The notes under the pieces are model-generated. The model was not told the origin of the DNA. It saw only the letters and a program-made list of their open reading frames with translations, and did not search any database. The position numbers and the translations under genes were made by a program. Positions 1 through 7,326 of a stretch of DNA of 64,000 nt are shown piece by piece. Location of the stretch: the NCBI RefSeq assembly GCF_019799925.1, contig NZ_JABGCG010000004.1:310001-374000 (forward strand). The letters are read 5' to 3'. This DNA is from Blastococcus sp. CPCC 205250 (GTDB lineage Bacteria > Actinomycetota > Actinomycetes > Mycobacteriales > Geodermatophilaceae). Positions within the stretch are counted from its first letter, which is position 1, and the number at the start of each line of letters is the position of its first letter.

Positions 1-207
1 GTGGCCGCCCTGCTGGCCGGCGCGGCGCAGGGGCTGGGCGCGCGGGTGGGCTTCGACCCCGAGCGGATGGACCCGGTCGACGGCCCGCGGGAGGCCGCCG
101 CCGTGCGGGCCGGGCTGGACCCCGACGCCTACGCGCGGGCCGTCGCCGCCGGCCGGTCGCTATCGCGCGCGGAGGTGGACGACCTGCTGCGGGCGGCGCT
201 CGTCTGA
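1..207 (+). CDS. C-terminal end of a protein cut by the window edge, resembling the tail of LuxR/AfsR-type regulatory ATPases
   Basis: Only the last 68 codons are present, so the 5' end lies outside the window. The visible piece is an alanine-rich helical segment ending in a pattern like GAA..L....G....D...R..A.VRA.L....Y..A...GR.L...E....AL. From family knowledge this resembles the last helices of large LuxR- or AfsR-type regulators, which often end in a GR-x-L-x-x-x-E helix. The match is by eye and weak, and no catalytic or DNA-binding motif is visible. The last 79 bp overlap the 3' end of the converging LysR gene. Reading frame and codon use look coding; the family name is tentative. Confidence 0.45.
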   Translation: MAALLAGAAQGLGARVGFDPERMDPVDGPREAAAVRAGLDPDAYARAVAAGRSLSRAEVDDLLRAALV

Positions 208-1136
208 GCTCGTCCCCCGGCTCCCCCGGCTCCCCCGGTGACCGCGGCGGCCTCGGCGACCAGCTCGTCGACCACCCGACGCACCGCGAGCCGCTCGGCG
301 ACGTCGGGCCGCAGCAGCGCCTCCACCCGGCGCCCGGCCCGCACCCCGGCCAGCGGCAGCAGGCGCACCCCGGGGTGCGTGCCCCCGGTGTGCCGCGGCA
401 GCAGCGAGACGCCGTGCCCGGCCGCGACCAGCGCCTCGACCACGGAGAAGTCGTTGATCCGGTGGCTGATCCGCGGCGGCTCCCCGGCCGCGGCGGCGAC
501 CGCGTCGAGCACCCGGGCCACCGGGAAGCCCTGGCGGACGGCGATCCACTCCTCGTCCACGAGGTCGCCCGGCCGCACCGCGTCCCGGCCGGCCAGCGGG
601 TGACCGACGGCGACGGCGACGTCCAGCGGCTCGCGCAGCAGCGGGACGACGCGCAGCCGCGACCCCGCCCCGGGCCAGCCGGCGCCGCCGTCGGGCCGGT
701 GGGCGACCACGACGTCCACCCGGTCGGTGAGGCCGGGGAACTCGTCCTGCGCGACGTCCTCGTCGGAGCACTCCAGGTCGATCCCGCCCAGCGCGCGGAC
801 CCGGCCGATCAGCCCCGGCAGCAGCAGCTGGGCGCCGCTCTGGAACGCCGACAGCCGCACCCGGCCCTCCGGCCGGTCGAGGAAGACCGCGCACGCCGCC
901 CGCGCACGCTCGACGGCGACCGCGACGCCCACCGCCGCGTCGGCCAGCGCCTCCCCCGCTGCCGTCAGGCGCAGCCCCCGGCCGACGCGTTCGGTGAGCG
1001 GCACGCCGGCGTCGCGGGTGAGCGCGGCCAGCTGCTGGCACACCGCCGAGGGCGTCAGGTGCAGCACGGCGGCCGCCGCGCTCACGCCGCCCTGGGTGCG
1101 GACGGCCCGCAGTGTCTCCAGGGCCCGGACGTCCAT
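129..1136 (-). CDS. LysR-family transcriptional regulator
   Basis: A 335-aa LysR-type regulator. Residues 2-60 form the winged helix-turn-helix, with the usual LysR spacing (LETLRAVRTQGGVSAAAAVL, then PSAVCQQLAAL). The rest is the periplasmic-binding-like effector domain, with a hydrophobic core ending around LLPR. The start ATG is preceded by TAGCGT six bases upstream, so the transcript is probably leaderless. It diverges from an EamA exporter about 70 bp away; such LysR-exporter pairs commonly have the regulator controlling the exporter, which is inference here. The C-terminal 40 residues are low-complexity Gly/Ala/Ser/Arg and overlap the converging upstream gene by 79 bp. The effector is unknown. 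Confidence 0.9.
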   Translation of the reverse strand: MDVRALETLRAVRTQGGVSAAAAVLHLTPSAVCQQLAALTRDAGVPLTERVGRGLRLTAAGEALADAAVGVAVAVERARAACAVFLDRPEGRVRLSAFQSGAQLLLPGLIGRVRALGGIDLECSDEDVAQDEFPGLTDRVDVVVAHRPDGGAGWPGAGSRLRVVPLLREPLDVAVAVGHPLAGRDAVRPGDLVDEEWIAVRQGFPVARVLDAVAAAAGEPPRISHRINDFSVVEALVAAGHGVSLLPRHTGGTHPGVRLLPLAGVRAGRRVEALLRPDVAERLAVRRVVDELVAEAAAVTGGAGGAGGRAQTSAARSRSSTSARDSDRPAATARA

Positions 1137-1142
1137 GTAGTG

Positions 1143-1148
1143 ACGCTA
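1143..1148 (-). promoter_or_regulatory. -10 box of a leaderless promoter for the LysR gene
   Basis: On the minus strand TAGCGT lies six bases before the ATG. The gap is right for transcription to begin at the start codon. No good -35 element is seen 16-18 bp further upstream. Confidence 0.55.
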
Positions 1149-1207
1149 CAACGAACTGTCAGGACGATTCGCTGGTGCTGCACGGACGTTCCGCCGACGC
1201 TGGTCCC

Positions 1208-2146
1208 GTGCCTGCCCGTGACCGTCTGCTCGCCCTGCTCGTCGCCGTCGTGTGGGGGCTCAACTTCCCGGCGATCCACCTGTCGCTGGAGCACTTCCCG
1301 CCGTTCTTCCTGGTGTTCCTGCGGTTCGCGCTGATCGCGGTCCCGACACTGCTGCTCGTGCCCCGGCCCGACGTGCCGCTGCGCTGGCTGCTGGGCTACG
1401 GGTTCGGCTTCGGCGTCCTGCAGTTCGTCTTCCTCTACGCGGCGATGGACGCCGGCATGCCCACCGGCCTGGCCTCGCTGGTGCTGCAGTCCTCCGCGCC
1501 CTTCACCGTCGTCCTGGCCGGCCTGCTGCTGCACGAGCGGCTCGGTGGCCGGCAGCTGGCCGGCATCGGGATCGCCGTCGCGGGGCTGGGCGGGATCGCC
1601 GTGCACCGGGCCGGGCTGGACGGCGGGGCGACCCTGCTGCCCGTCGTCCTCACGCTCTGCGGCGGCCTCGGCTGGGCGCTGGGCAACCTGTGCAACCGGC
1701 AGGCCCGCCCGGACCGGCCGTTCCGGCTGACGCTCTGGGTGACCGTCGTCCCGCCGCTGCCGATGCTGGCGGTCTCGCTGGTCGCGGAGGGCCCGGCCCG
1801 CATCGGGGCGTCGTTCACCGGCCTGGGCAGCCGGGAGGGGCTGCTCGCGCTCGCCGGCCTGGCGTTCACCGTCGTCGTCGGGACCCTCGTCGGCTCGGGC
1901 ATCTGGACCGCACTCATGAGCCGGCACCCCTCCGGTGTGGTCGCGCCGTTCTCGATGCTCGTGCCGGTGGTCGGCACGACGTCTGCCTGGCTGCTGTTCG
2001 GCGAGGCGACCCCGCCGGTCGAGCTGGCCTGCGGCTGCCTCGTCGTCGCCGGGGTGCTGCTGGGCAGCCGCCCGCCCCGCCGGCCGGGGCGGCCCCGGAA
2101 CCCGGACGACGCGGCGGTGGCGCACACGGCAGGATCAGTGCCGTGA
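1208..2146 (+). CDS. EamA-family (DMT superfamily) exporter
   Basis: A 312-aa polytopic membrane protein of the drug/metabolite transporter superfamily, with about ten hydrophobic helices arranged as two EamA repeats. The first repeat carries the VWGLNFPAIH start and the LHERLG motif that ends helix 5; the second ends with LFGEATPPVE before the final helix, as is typical. The GTG at 1208 is chosen because it begins just before the first hydrophobic segment; the longer upstream reading has no membrane or domain character. It overlaps the following aminotransferase by 4 nt (GTGA), so the two are probably co-transcribed and the exporter may handle an amino acid or an amino-acid-like compound. 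The substrate is not determined. Confidence 0.85.
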   Translation: MPARDRLLALLVAVVWGLNFPAIHLSLEHFPPFFLVFLRFALIAVPTLLLVPRPDVPLRWLLGYGFGFGVLQFVFLYAAMDAGMPTGLASLVLQSSAPFTVVLAGLLLHERLGGRQLAGIGIAVAGLGGIAVHRAGLDGGATLLPVVLTLCGGLGWALGNLCNRQARPDRPFRLTLWVTVVPPLPMLAVSLVAEGPARIGASFTGLGSREGLLALAGLAFTVVVGTLVGSGIWTALMSRHPSGVVAPFSMLVPVVGTTSAWLLFGEATPPVELACGCLVVAGVLLGSRPPRRPGRPRNPDDAAVAHTAGSVP

Positions 2147-3297
2147 CGCACTCGGCGACCGACTCCGACACCGGCCAGACGCAGCGCCCGGCGCCGCCCG
2201 CGGCGATCTCCTTCGCCCGCGGCGCCCCCTCGACCGACATCGTCGACGTGGAGGGCCTCAAGCAGGCCGCGGTCGCCGCCTTCGAGAACGACCCGGCGGG
2301 CGTCACCGGCTACGGCACCGCGATCGGCTACGTGCCGCTGCGCCGGTGGATCGCCGAGAAGCACGGCGTCCCGGAGGACCACGTGCTGGTCACCAACGGC
2401 TCGATGCAGGCCGACGCGTTCCTCTTCGACGAGTACGTGAAGCCGGGGACCGCCGTGGTCACCGAGCGGCCCACCTACGACCGCACGCTGCTGGGCCTGC
2501 GCGAGCGCGGCGGCGACGTCCACCTGGTCACGCTCCAGGAGGACGGCATCGACGTCGACGAGGTCGAGTCGCTGCTGGCCGGCGGGCTGCGCCCGGCGCT
2601 GGCGCACGTGATCCCGAACTTCCAGAACCCCGCCGGCTACACCCTCTCGCTGCCCAAGCGGGAGCGGCTGCTGGCCCTGGCGCGCGAGTACGACTTCCTG
2701 CTGTTCGAGGACGACCCCTACGTCGACGTCCGGTTCACCGGCGAGCCGCTGCCGCGGGTGCTGGAGCTGGACGGCGGCCCCGACAGCCGGCAGGTCGTCT
2801 ACGCCTGCTCGTTCTCCAAGACCGTGTGCCCCGGCATCCGCGTGGGCTACCTGGTCGGGCCGCCGGCGGTGATCGACCGCATCCGGGTGCGGGCCACCAA
2901 CACCTACATCGCGCCGAACATGGTCGCCCAGGGCACCGTCTACCAGTACGTGACCGGCGACCGGTTCCCCGCGGCGCTGGAGCGGGTGAAGACGGCGCTG
3001 GCCGAGCGCGTCGGCGTGCTGGACGAGGCGCTGCGCCGGCACCTGCCGCAGGCGACCTTCCGCCGTCCCGAGGGCGGCTACTTCCTGTGGGTGAGCCTGC
3101 CCGAGGACGAGGGCCACGACGTCGCGGCGATCGTGCGGGAGGCGACGGCGCGCGGCGTGATGATCGTGCCGGGCACCGACTTCCTGCTCGAGGGCGGGCA
3201 GAACGCCTTCCGGCTGGCCTACTCCGGCGTGACCGCCGACGTCGTCGACGAGGGCGTGCGCCGGCTCGCCGAGGCGATCGCGGCCGCCCGCGGCTGA
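2143..3297 (+). CDS. PLP-dependent class I/II aminotransferase
   Basis: A 384-aa fold-type I aminotransferase. Visible landmarks are the N-terminal FARGAPS start, the GTAIGYVPLRRWIA segment, the NFQNPAGYT substrate/cofactor loop, LLFEDDPYVD holding the PLP-ring aspartate, and SFSKTVCPGIRVGYL with Lys226 as the Schiff-base lysine. The C-terminal RLAYSGV supplies the carboxylate-binding arginine. The pattern is that of the 2-aminoadipate/aromatic aminotransferase group (LysN, or MocR-like catalytic domains without the DNA-binding part). The GTG start overlaps the stop of the EamA gene, indicating translational coupling. Exact amino-acid specificity cannot be read from sequence. A strong hairpin terminator follows four bases after the stop. 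Confidence 0.9.
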   Translation: MTHSATDSDTGQTQRPAPPAAISFARGAPSTDIVDVEGLKQAAVAAFENDPAGVTGYGTAIGYVPLRRWIAEKHGVPEDHVLVTNGSMQADAFLFDEYVKPGTAVVTERPTYDRTLLGLRERGGDVHLVTLQEDGIDVDEVESLLAGGLRPALAHVIPNFQNPAGYTLSLPKRERLLALAREYDFLLFEDDPYVDVRFTGEPLPRVLELDGGPDSRQVVYACSFSKTVCPGIRVGYLVGPPAVIDRIRVRATNTYIAPNMVAQGTVYQYVTGDRFPAALERVKTALAERVGVLDEALRRHLPQATFRRPEGGYFLWVSLPEDEGHDVAAIVREATARGVMIVPGTDFLLEGGQNAFRLAYSGVTADVVDEGVRRLAEAIAAARG

Positions 3298-3300
3298 GCG

Positions 3301-3338
3301 CGGACCGGGCCGGGCGACGACACGCCCGGCCCGGTCCG
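3301..3338 (+). terminator. Hairpin terminator after the aminotransferase
   Basis: A perfect 16-bp inverted repeat (3301-3316 with 3323-3338) separated by a 6-nt loop, beginning four bases past the stop codon. There is no T-tract, as usual in GC-rich actinobacteria. Confidence 0.75.
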
Positions 3339-3376
3339 GCGGCCCACGGGCCTGAGCAGGCCCTTCGCCGGAGGGT

Positions 3377-3405
3377 TTGTCACGGTCAGGTCACGGACCT
3401 AGCGT
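3377..3405 (+). promoter_or_regulatory. Promoter of the NlpC/P60 gene
   Basis: TTGTCA (3377-3382) and TAGCGT (3400-3405) are separated by 17 bp, close to the sigma-A-type consensus. Predicted transcription start is near 3412, leaving a leader of about 185 nt before the ATG at 3596. Confidence 0.6.
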
Positions 3406-3411
3406 GGGCCG

Positions 3412-3595
3412 GGTCCGGACGGCTCCCCGTCACCACCTGGTGGCAGCCGGTCCGGATGCCGCCCCGCCGGCCGGCGCGCCGCCGGCGGGAGGACCCGACC
3501 CGACACCGACGTCGGTCGAGTGCGCCCCCACCGCGCGCACGCCGGTCCAGCCCGAGACCGGGGCGGCCGTGCACGAGAGGACCGCCCCGCCGCAC
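3412..3595 (+). other. Structured 5' leader of the NlpC/P60 gene
   Basis: The 5' untranslated region contains nested inverted repeats: TCCGGACGGCT (3414-3424) can pair with AGCCGGTCCGGA (3445-3456) around an ACCACCTGGTGG core, followed by a GC-rich palindrome near 3470-3485 and CCGACGTCGG near 3506-3515. NlpC/P60 genes of actinobacteria are often controlled by c-di-AMP (ydaO) riboswitches, but I cannot find that motif's conserved boxes here. The leader is therefore described only as structured and of unknown class. Confidence 0.35.
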
Positions 3596-4831
3596 ATGGC
3601 GAGCTCCCCGCGACCGACCCGCCGCCGGCTCCCCGGCACCCGCTCCCTCCTGGTCCTCGCCGCCGCCGGAGGCCTCGTGCTCGGGCCGCTGCCCGCGGTC
3701 GCGACGCCCGGGGACCCGGCTCCCGGGCCCCCGGCGACCGCCCAGGAGGCGGCCGAGCTGCTCGCCGAGCGGGGGCACGAGCTCGAGGTCGTCACCGAGC
3801 AGTTCAACGAGGCGCGCGAGCTGCTGGCGCAGGCCGAGGCCGACGCGGCAGCCGCGGCCGCCGCCGTCGAGGCCGCGGAGGTCTCGCTCGCCGGCGCTCG
3901 CGAGCGCGTCGCCGCGGTCGCCCGCGGGGCGTGGACCGGCGACCGGCTCAGCTCCCTGCAGACGATGCTGACCAGCGAGTCCCCCGACGACCTGCTGGAC
4001 CGGGTGAGCACGCTGCAGACCATCGCCGACCACAGCAACGGCCTGCTCGGGGACGCCGAGCGGGCCGACACCGACGCCGCGGCGGCCCGGGCGGCCGCCG
4101 AGGACGCCGAGGCGCAGGCCCAGGAGCTGCTCGACCAGGTGGCCGAGCAGCAGGCCGATCTCGACGAGCAGGTCGCCCGCTTCCAGGCCGACTACGACCG
4201 GCTCGTCGCCGAGGAGGAGGCCGCCCGCCTCGCCGCCGAGCAGGCCGCGGCGGAGGCGGCCGCGCAGGCCGCTGCCGAGCAGGCCGCCGCGGACCAGGCC
4301 GCGGAGCAGGCAGCCGCGGCAGCTGCCGCGGGATCCGCCGCCGGCGGGTCCTCGGCCGACTCCGCACCCCCCGCGCCCACGCCCGCCCCGCGGCCGGCAC
4401 CCGCCGCACCCGCCGCACCTGCCGCGCCCGCCCGGCCCGCCCCGGCGCCGGCGCCCGCGGTGGCCGCGCCGGCGAGCGGGCCGGCCGCCCAGGTCGCCGT
4501 CGACACCGCGATGGCCCAGCGCGGCGACCCCTACGTGTGGGCCGCCGCGGGGCCGAACTCCTTCGACTGCTCGGGCCTGACCCAGTACGCCTACGCCGCC
4601 GCGGGCATCCGCCTGCCGCACTCCAGCCGCATGCAGGCGACGATGGGCGTGCCCGTCTCGCGGGCGCAGCTGCAGCCCGGGGACCTGGTGTTCTTCTACA
4701 GCCCGATCAGCCACGTCGGCCTCTACATCGGCAACGGGCAGATGGTGCACGCCTCGACCTACGGCCAGCCGGTGAAGGTGGCCCCCGTCGACTCCATGCC
4801 CGGCTACAACAGCGCCCGCCGCATCGCCTGA
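3596..4831 (+). CDS. Secreted NlpC/P60 peptidoglycan endopeptidase (RipA-like)
   Basis: A 411-aa cell-wall hydrolase. Residues 1-38 form a Sec signal peptide: RRRLPGTR, a hydrophobic LLVLAAAGGLVLG core and a likely AVA cut site. Residues about 50-230 are alanine/glutamate-rich coiled coil, then a Pro/Ala linker, then a C-terminal NlpC/P60 domain with the triad Cys325 (FDCSGL), His373 (SHVGLY) and His385 (MVHAS). Family knowledge: such proteins cut the D-Glu to meso-DAP link of stem peptides and act in cell separation. ATG 3596 is preferred because it gives a clean signal peptide with a GAGAGG about 15 nt upstream; GTG 3569 is an alternative. It sits alone behind a long structured leader. Confidence 0.92.
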   Translation: MASSPRPTRRRLPGTRSLLVLAAAGGLVLGPLPAVATPGDPAPGPPATAQEAAELLAERGHELEVVTEQFNEARELLAQAEADAAAAAAAVEAAEVSLAGARERVAAVARGAWTGDRLSSLQTMLTSESPDDLLDRVSTLQTIADHSNGLLGDAERADTDAAAARAAAEDAEAQAQELLDQVAEQQADLDEQVARFQADYDRLVAEEEAARLAAEQAAAEAAAQAAAEQAAADQAAEQAAAAAAAGSAAGGSSADSAPPAPTPAPRPAPAAPAAPAAPARPAPAPAPAVAAPASGPAAQVAVDTAMAQRGDPYVWAAAGPNSFDCSGLTQYAYAAAGIRLPHSSRMQATMGVPVSRAQLQPGDLVFFYSPISHVGLYIGNGQMVHASTYGQPVKVAPVDSMPGYNSARRIA

Positions 4832-4835
4832 GCCA

Positions 4836-4884
4836 TCGTCCGAGGCGTCGTCCGAGGCTGTCGTCCGGGCTCTCGTCCGGGCCC
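4836..4884. repeat. Four tandem 12-13 bp repeats between converging genes
   Basis: Copies of TCGTCCGRGGC or a close variant begin at 4836, 4848, 4861 and 4873, filling the gap between the NlpC/P60 stop and the stop of the converging DNA glycosylase. No hairpin is obvious, so this is probably slippage-prone filler. Confidence 0.6.
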
Positions 4885-4886
4885 GC

Positions 4887-5396
4887 TCAGGCCGGTGGCC
4901 GCAGCTGCCCGTACCAGCAGGCGAGGTCCGGGAGCTGGTGGTGGGCGTTGAGGCCGCTGGGGTTGGGCACCACCCAGGTGTCGGCTCCGCCGAGCGGCTC
5001 CGGCTGCCGGCCGAGGGCAGCCCGCGGGCGGCCGGTCGCCAGCCGCCAGGCCGTCACGCCGAGCACCGCCAGCACCCGCGGCCGGTGCGTGGTGACCAGG
5101 TCGGCCAGTGCGGCGAGCCCGGCCTGCAGCTCCCCGGCCGTCAGCTCCGCGGCGGTGCGGGTCGGCCGGTCGACGATGTTGGTCGACCCCAGGCCGTACC
5201 GGAGCAGCTCCCGGTCCTCGTCCGGCGCCAGCCGGCGCGGGGTGAGGCCGGCCAGGTGGATCGCCGGCCAGAAGCGGTTGCCCGGGCGGGCGAAGTGGTG
5301 CCCGACCGCCGCCGAGGTCAGCGACGGGTTGATCCCGCAGAACAGCACGTCCAGGCCCGGGGCGACGACGTCCGGGAGGGGCTTGCCGGGCTGCAC
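4887..5396 (-). CDS. mug: Mug-type G:T/U mismatch-specific DNA glycosylase
   Basis: A 169-aa member of the uracil-DNA glycosylase superfamily, Mug/TDG branch. Near the N-terminus FCGINPSLTSA matches the Mug motif I (GINP), and HHFARPGNRFW with LAGLTPRRL follows as in Mug. The second active-site loop appears as VPNPSGLNAH. Family role: base-excision repair, removing U or T (and ethenocytosine) opposite G. The length is normal for the family. The GTG start has GGGGAGA upstream. It reads toward the NlpC/P60 gene and starts 44 bp from the divergent MaoC gene. No operon partner is visible. Confidence 0.88.
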   Translation of the reverse strand: MQPGKPLPDVVAPGLDVLFCGINPSLTSAAVGHHFARPGNRFWPAIHLAGLTPRRLAPDEDRELLRYGLGSTNIVDRPTRTAAELTAGELQAGLAALADLVTTHRPRVLAVLGVTAWRLATGRPRAALGRQPEPLGGADTWVVPNPSGLNAHHQLPDLACWYGQLRPPA

Positions 5397-5427
5397 GCCC
5401 CGAGTCTCCCCGCCGCGCGCCGGCCGC

Positions 5428-5433
5428 TAGCGT
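5428..5433 (+). promoter_or_regulatory. -10 box, leaderless promoter of the MaoC gene
   Basis: TAGCGT lies exactly seven bases before the GTG at 5441, placing the transcription start at or next to the start codon. Confidence 0.6.
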
Positions 5434-5440
5434 CGGCGCC

Positions 5441-5893
5441 GTGAGCGAGCGCTGGTTCGAGGACTACCCGGTCGGGACGACGGGCGAGTACGGCCCGATC
5501 CGGGTGACCGAGGACGACGTCGTCGACTTCGGGCACCGGTTCGACCCGCAGCCCTTCCACGTCGACGCCGAGGCCGCGGCGGCCGGCCCGTTCGGCGGGC
5601 TGATCGCCAGCGGCTGGCACACCTGCGCGCTGATGATGCGGCTGTACGCCGACGAGTACCTGTCGCCGGTGTCGAGCCTGGGCTCCCCGGGGATCGACGA
5701 GCTGCGCTGGCGCGCGCCGGTCCGCCCGGGCGACGAGCTCACCCTCCGGACGGCCGTCGAGGACGCCCGGGTGTCCCGGAGCAAGCCCGACCGGGGACTG
5801 CTGCGCACCCGCATCGAGCTGGTCGGGGGCGACGGCACCGTGGTGCTGTCGATGGTCGCGATGAACCTGGTCCGCACCCGCCCGGGCGGCTGA
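5441..5893 (+). CDS. MaoC-like hot-dog dehydratase
   Basis: A 150-aa single hot-dog-fold protein. It begins with the DYPVG segment typical of MaoC proteins and carries the hydratase motif as FDPQPFHVDAEAA, where Asp and His correspond to the catalytic pair of R-specific enoyl hydratases. GLIASGWHTCALMMRL follows as the long hot-dog helix. Likely reaction: hydration of an enoyl thioester or a related acyl substrate. Length is normal for the stand-alone MaoC family. The GTG start is set by a -10 box seven bases upstream. It is monocistronic, so no pathway can be inferred from neighbours. Confidence 0.88.
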   Translation: MSERWFEDYPVGTTGEYGPIRVTEDDVVDFGHRFDPQPFHVDAEAAAAGPFGGLIASGWHTCALMMRLYADEYLSPVSSLGSPGIDELRWRAPVRPGDELTLRTAVEDARVSRSKPDRGLLRTRIELVGGDGTVVLSMVAMNLVRTRPGG

Positions 5894-6015
5894 TCCGGGG
5901 GCGCCGTGGACGCGGTTGCACCGACCTGGCACCGTCGTCCCCGGGTGGACCCGGCCATGAACGAGGTGCGGCCGGGGTATGCACCGGGTGAGGACGTCGG
6001 AGAGCAGGAGCGCAG

Positions 6016-7155
6016 ATGCCGCAGGGCACGGTCACGTGGTTCAACGCCGAGAAGGGCTTCGGGTTCATCGCACCCGAGGACGGTGGGGACGACGTGTTCG
6101 TCCACTTCTCGGCCATCGAGGAGTCGGGCGGGTTCCGCAGCCTCGACGAGGGCGAGCGGGTGGAATACGAGGCGAGTCAGGGACAGCGCGGGCCGCAGGC
6201 CGACCGCGTCCGCTCGCTGGGTGGCGGCGGGGGCCGCGCCGGGGGTGACCGCGGCGACCGGCGCGACGACCGCCGGGACCGGGGCGACCGGGGCGCGTCC
6301 CGCGGCGCGGGCGGCCGGGCGCAGGGCACCGTGGCGCGGTTCAACGCCGAGAAGGGCTTCGGGTTCATCGAGCCCGACGACGGCGGCGACGACGTGTTCG
6401 TCCACTTCTCGGCCATCGACTCCGACGGCTACCGCGAGCTCGAGGAGGGCCAGCGGGTCGAGTACGACGCCGTCCGCGGCCAGCGCGGCATGCAGGCCGA
6501 GGGCGTGCGCGTCGTCGGCGGTGGCGGGGGCGGCGGCCGCGGCGGGCGTCCCGAGCGCGGCGGGCGCCCCGAGCGGGGCCGTCAGGAGTCCGGCGGGTAC
6601 GGCGGCGGGGGCGGGCGCACGCAGGGCACCGTGGCCCGGTTCAACGCCGAGAAGGGCTTCGGGTTCATCCAGCCCGACGACGGCGGCGAGGACGTGTTCG
6701 TGCACTTCTCGGCCATCGACTCCGACGGCTACCGCGAGCTCTCCGAGGGTCAGCGGGTCGAGTTCGACGCGGTCCGCGGTCAGCGCGGGATGCAGGCCGA
6801 GGGCGTGCGCGTCGTCGGCGGCGGGGGCGGCGGGGGCCGCGGCGGGCGTCCGGAGCGCGGCGGGTCCGACCGCGGCGGCTCGGACCGGCCGGCCCGCGGC
6901 CGCGACGAGCGCCCGGCCCGGCGTCCCTCGGGCGGCGGCGGCGGTGCGCGCGGTCAGGGCACGGTGAACTGGTTCAACCCGGAGAAGGGGTTCGGCTTCA
7001 TCACCCCCGACGACGGCGGCGACGACGTCTTCGTGCACTTCTCCGCCATCCCCGACCGCGGCGGCTACCGCGAGCTCCAGGAGGGGCAGCGGGTGGAGTT
7101 CGAGGCCAGCCGCGGCCAGCGGGGCATGCAGGCCGACTCGGTCGACCCGCTCTAG
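6016..7155 (+). CDS. Protein with four cold-shock domains joined by Gly/Arg-rich linkers
   Basis: A 379-aa protein made of four complete cold-shock domains at about residues 3-66, 103-166, 203-266 and 314-379. Each has RNP1 (KGFGFI) and RNP2 (VFVHF), so all four should bind single-stranded RNA or DNA. The linkers are low-complexity Gly/Arg/Asp with RGG, GRGG and RPERGG units. Ordinary bacterial Csp proteins are about 67 aa with one domain; four domains recall eukaryotic UNR/CSDE1 or plant glycine-rich CSPs. The first three domains repeat with an exact 100-residue period. ATG 6016 has AGGAG upstream. Likely role is RNA chaperoning or translation control; the linkers could favour condensate formation, which is inference. 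Confidence 0.93.
   Translation: MPQGTVTWFNAEKGFGFIAPEDGGDDVFVHFSAIEESGGFRSLDEGERVEYEASQGQRGPQADRVRSLGGGGGRAGGDRGDRRDDRRDRGDRGASRGAGGRAQGTVARFNAEKGFGFIEPDDGGDDVFVHFSAIDSDGYRELEEGQRVEYDAVRGQRGMQAEGVRVVGGGGGGGRGGRPERGGRPERGRQESGGYGGGGGRTQGTVARFNAEKGFGFIQPDDGGEDVFVHFSAIDSDGYRELSEGQRVEFDAVRGQRGMQAEGVRVVGGGGGGGRGGRPERGGSDRGGSDRPARGRDERPARRPSGGGGGARGQGTVNWFNPEKGFGFITPDDGGDDVFVHFSAIPDRGGYRELQEGQRVEFEASRGQRGMQADSVDPL
6022..6855 (+). repeat. 300-bp tandem repeat units inside the four-CSD gene
   Basis: Domains 1, 2 and 3 start at 6022, 6322 and 6622, an exact 300-bp period. Runs such as GTTCAACGCCGAGAAGGGCT are identical between copies. The fourth copy is offset by 333 bp and more diverged, suggesting stepwise in-frame duplication. 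Confidence 0.8.
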
Positions 7156-7169
7156 TCGACCCGCTCTAG
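7142..7169 (+). repeat. 14-bp direct duplication across the stop codon of the four-CSD gene
   Basis: TCGACCCGCTCTAG, which includes the TAG stop, occurs twice back to back (7142-7155 and 7156-7169). A second in-frame stop is not created, as the copies are 14 bp apart. Confidence 0.7.
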
Positions 7170-7203
7170 CCGGTCCGGCGCGGGCACCCACCGCCGTCGT
7201 CCT

Positions 7204-7250
7204 GTGCACGGATCGCGGTCCGCGGCCACCGCGGTCCGCGATCCGTGCAC
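7204..7250. terminator. Strong bidirectional hairpin terminator
   Basis: Inverted repeat of 22 bp with one mismatch (7204-7225 against 7229-7250) and a 3-nt loop, lying between the converging cold-shock and P-type ATPase genes. A run of GGGCC units (about 7289-7309) follows. Confidence 0.8.
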
Positions 7251-7326
7251 GATCGGGCTGGCGGGGGCGCGTGAACTGCGGACCGGACCGGGCCGGGCCG
7301 GGCCGGGCCAGAGCCTGGGCGCGGCC

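Noticed and set aside
3412..3595. c-di-AMP (ydaO) riboswitch
   Set aside because: The gene context fits, but the conserved sequence boxes of the element could not be found by eye.
7289..7309. GGGCC run as a regulatory or telomere-like repeat
   Set aside because: Only four units next to a terminator in a very GC-rich genome; best read as simple sequence.
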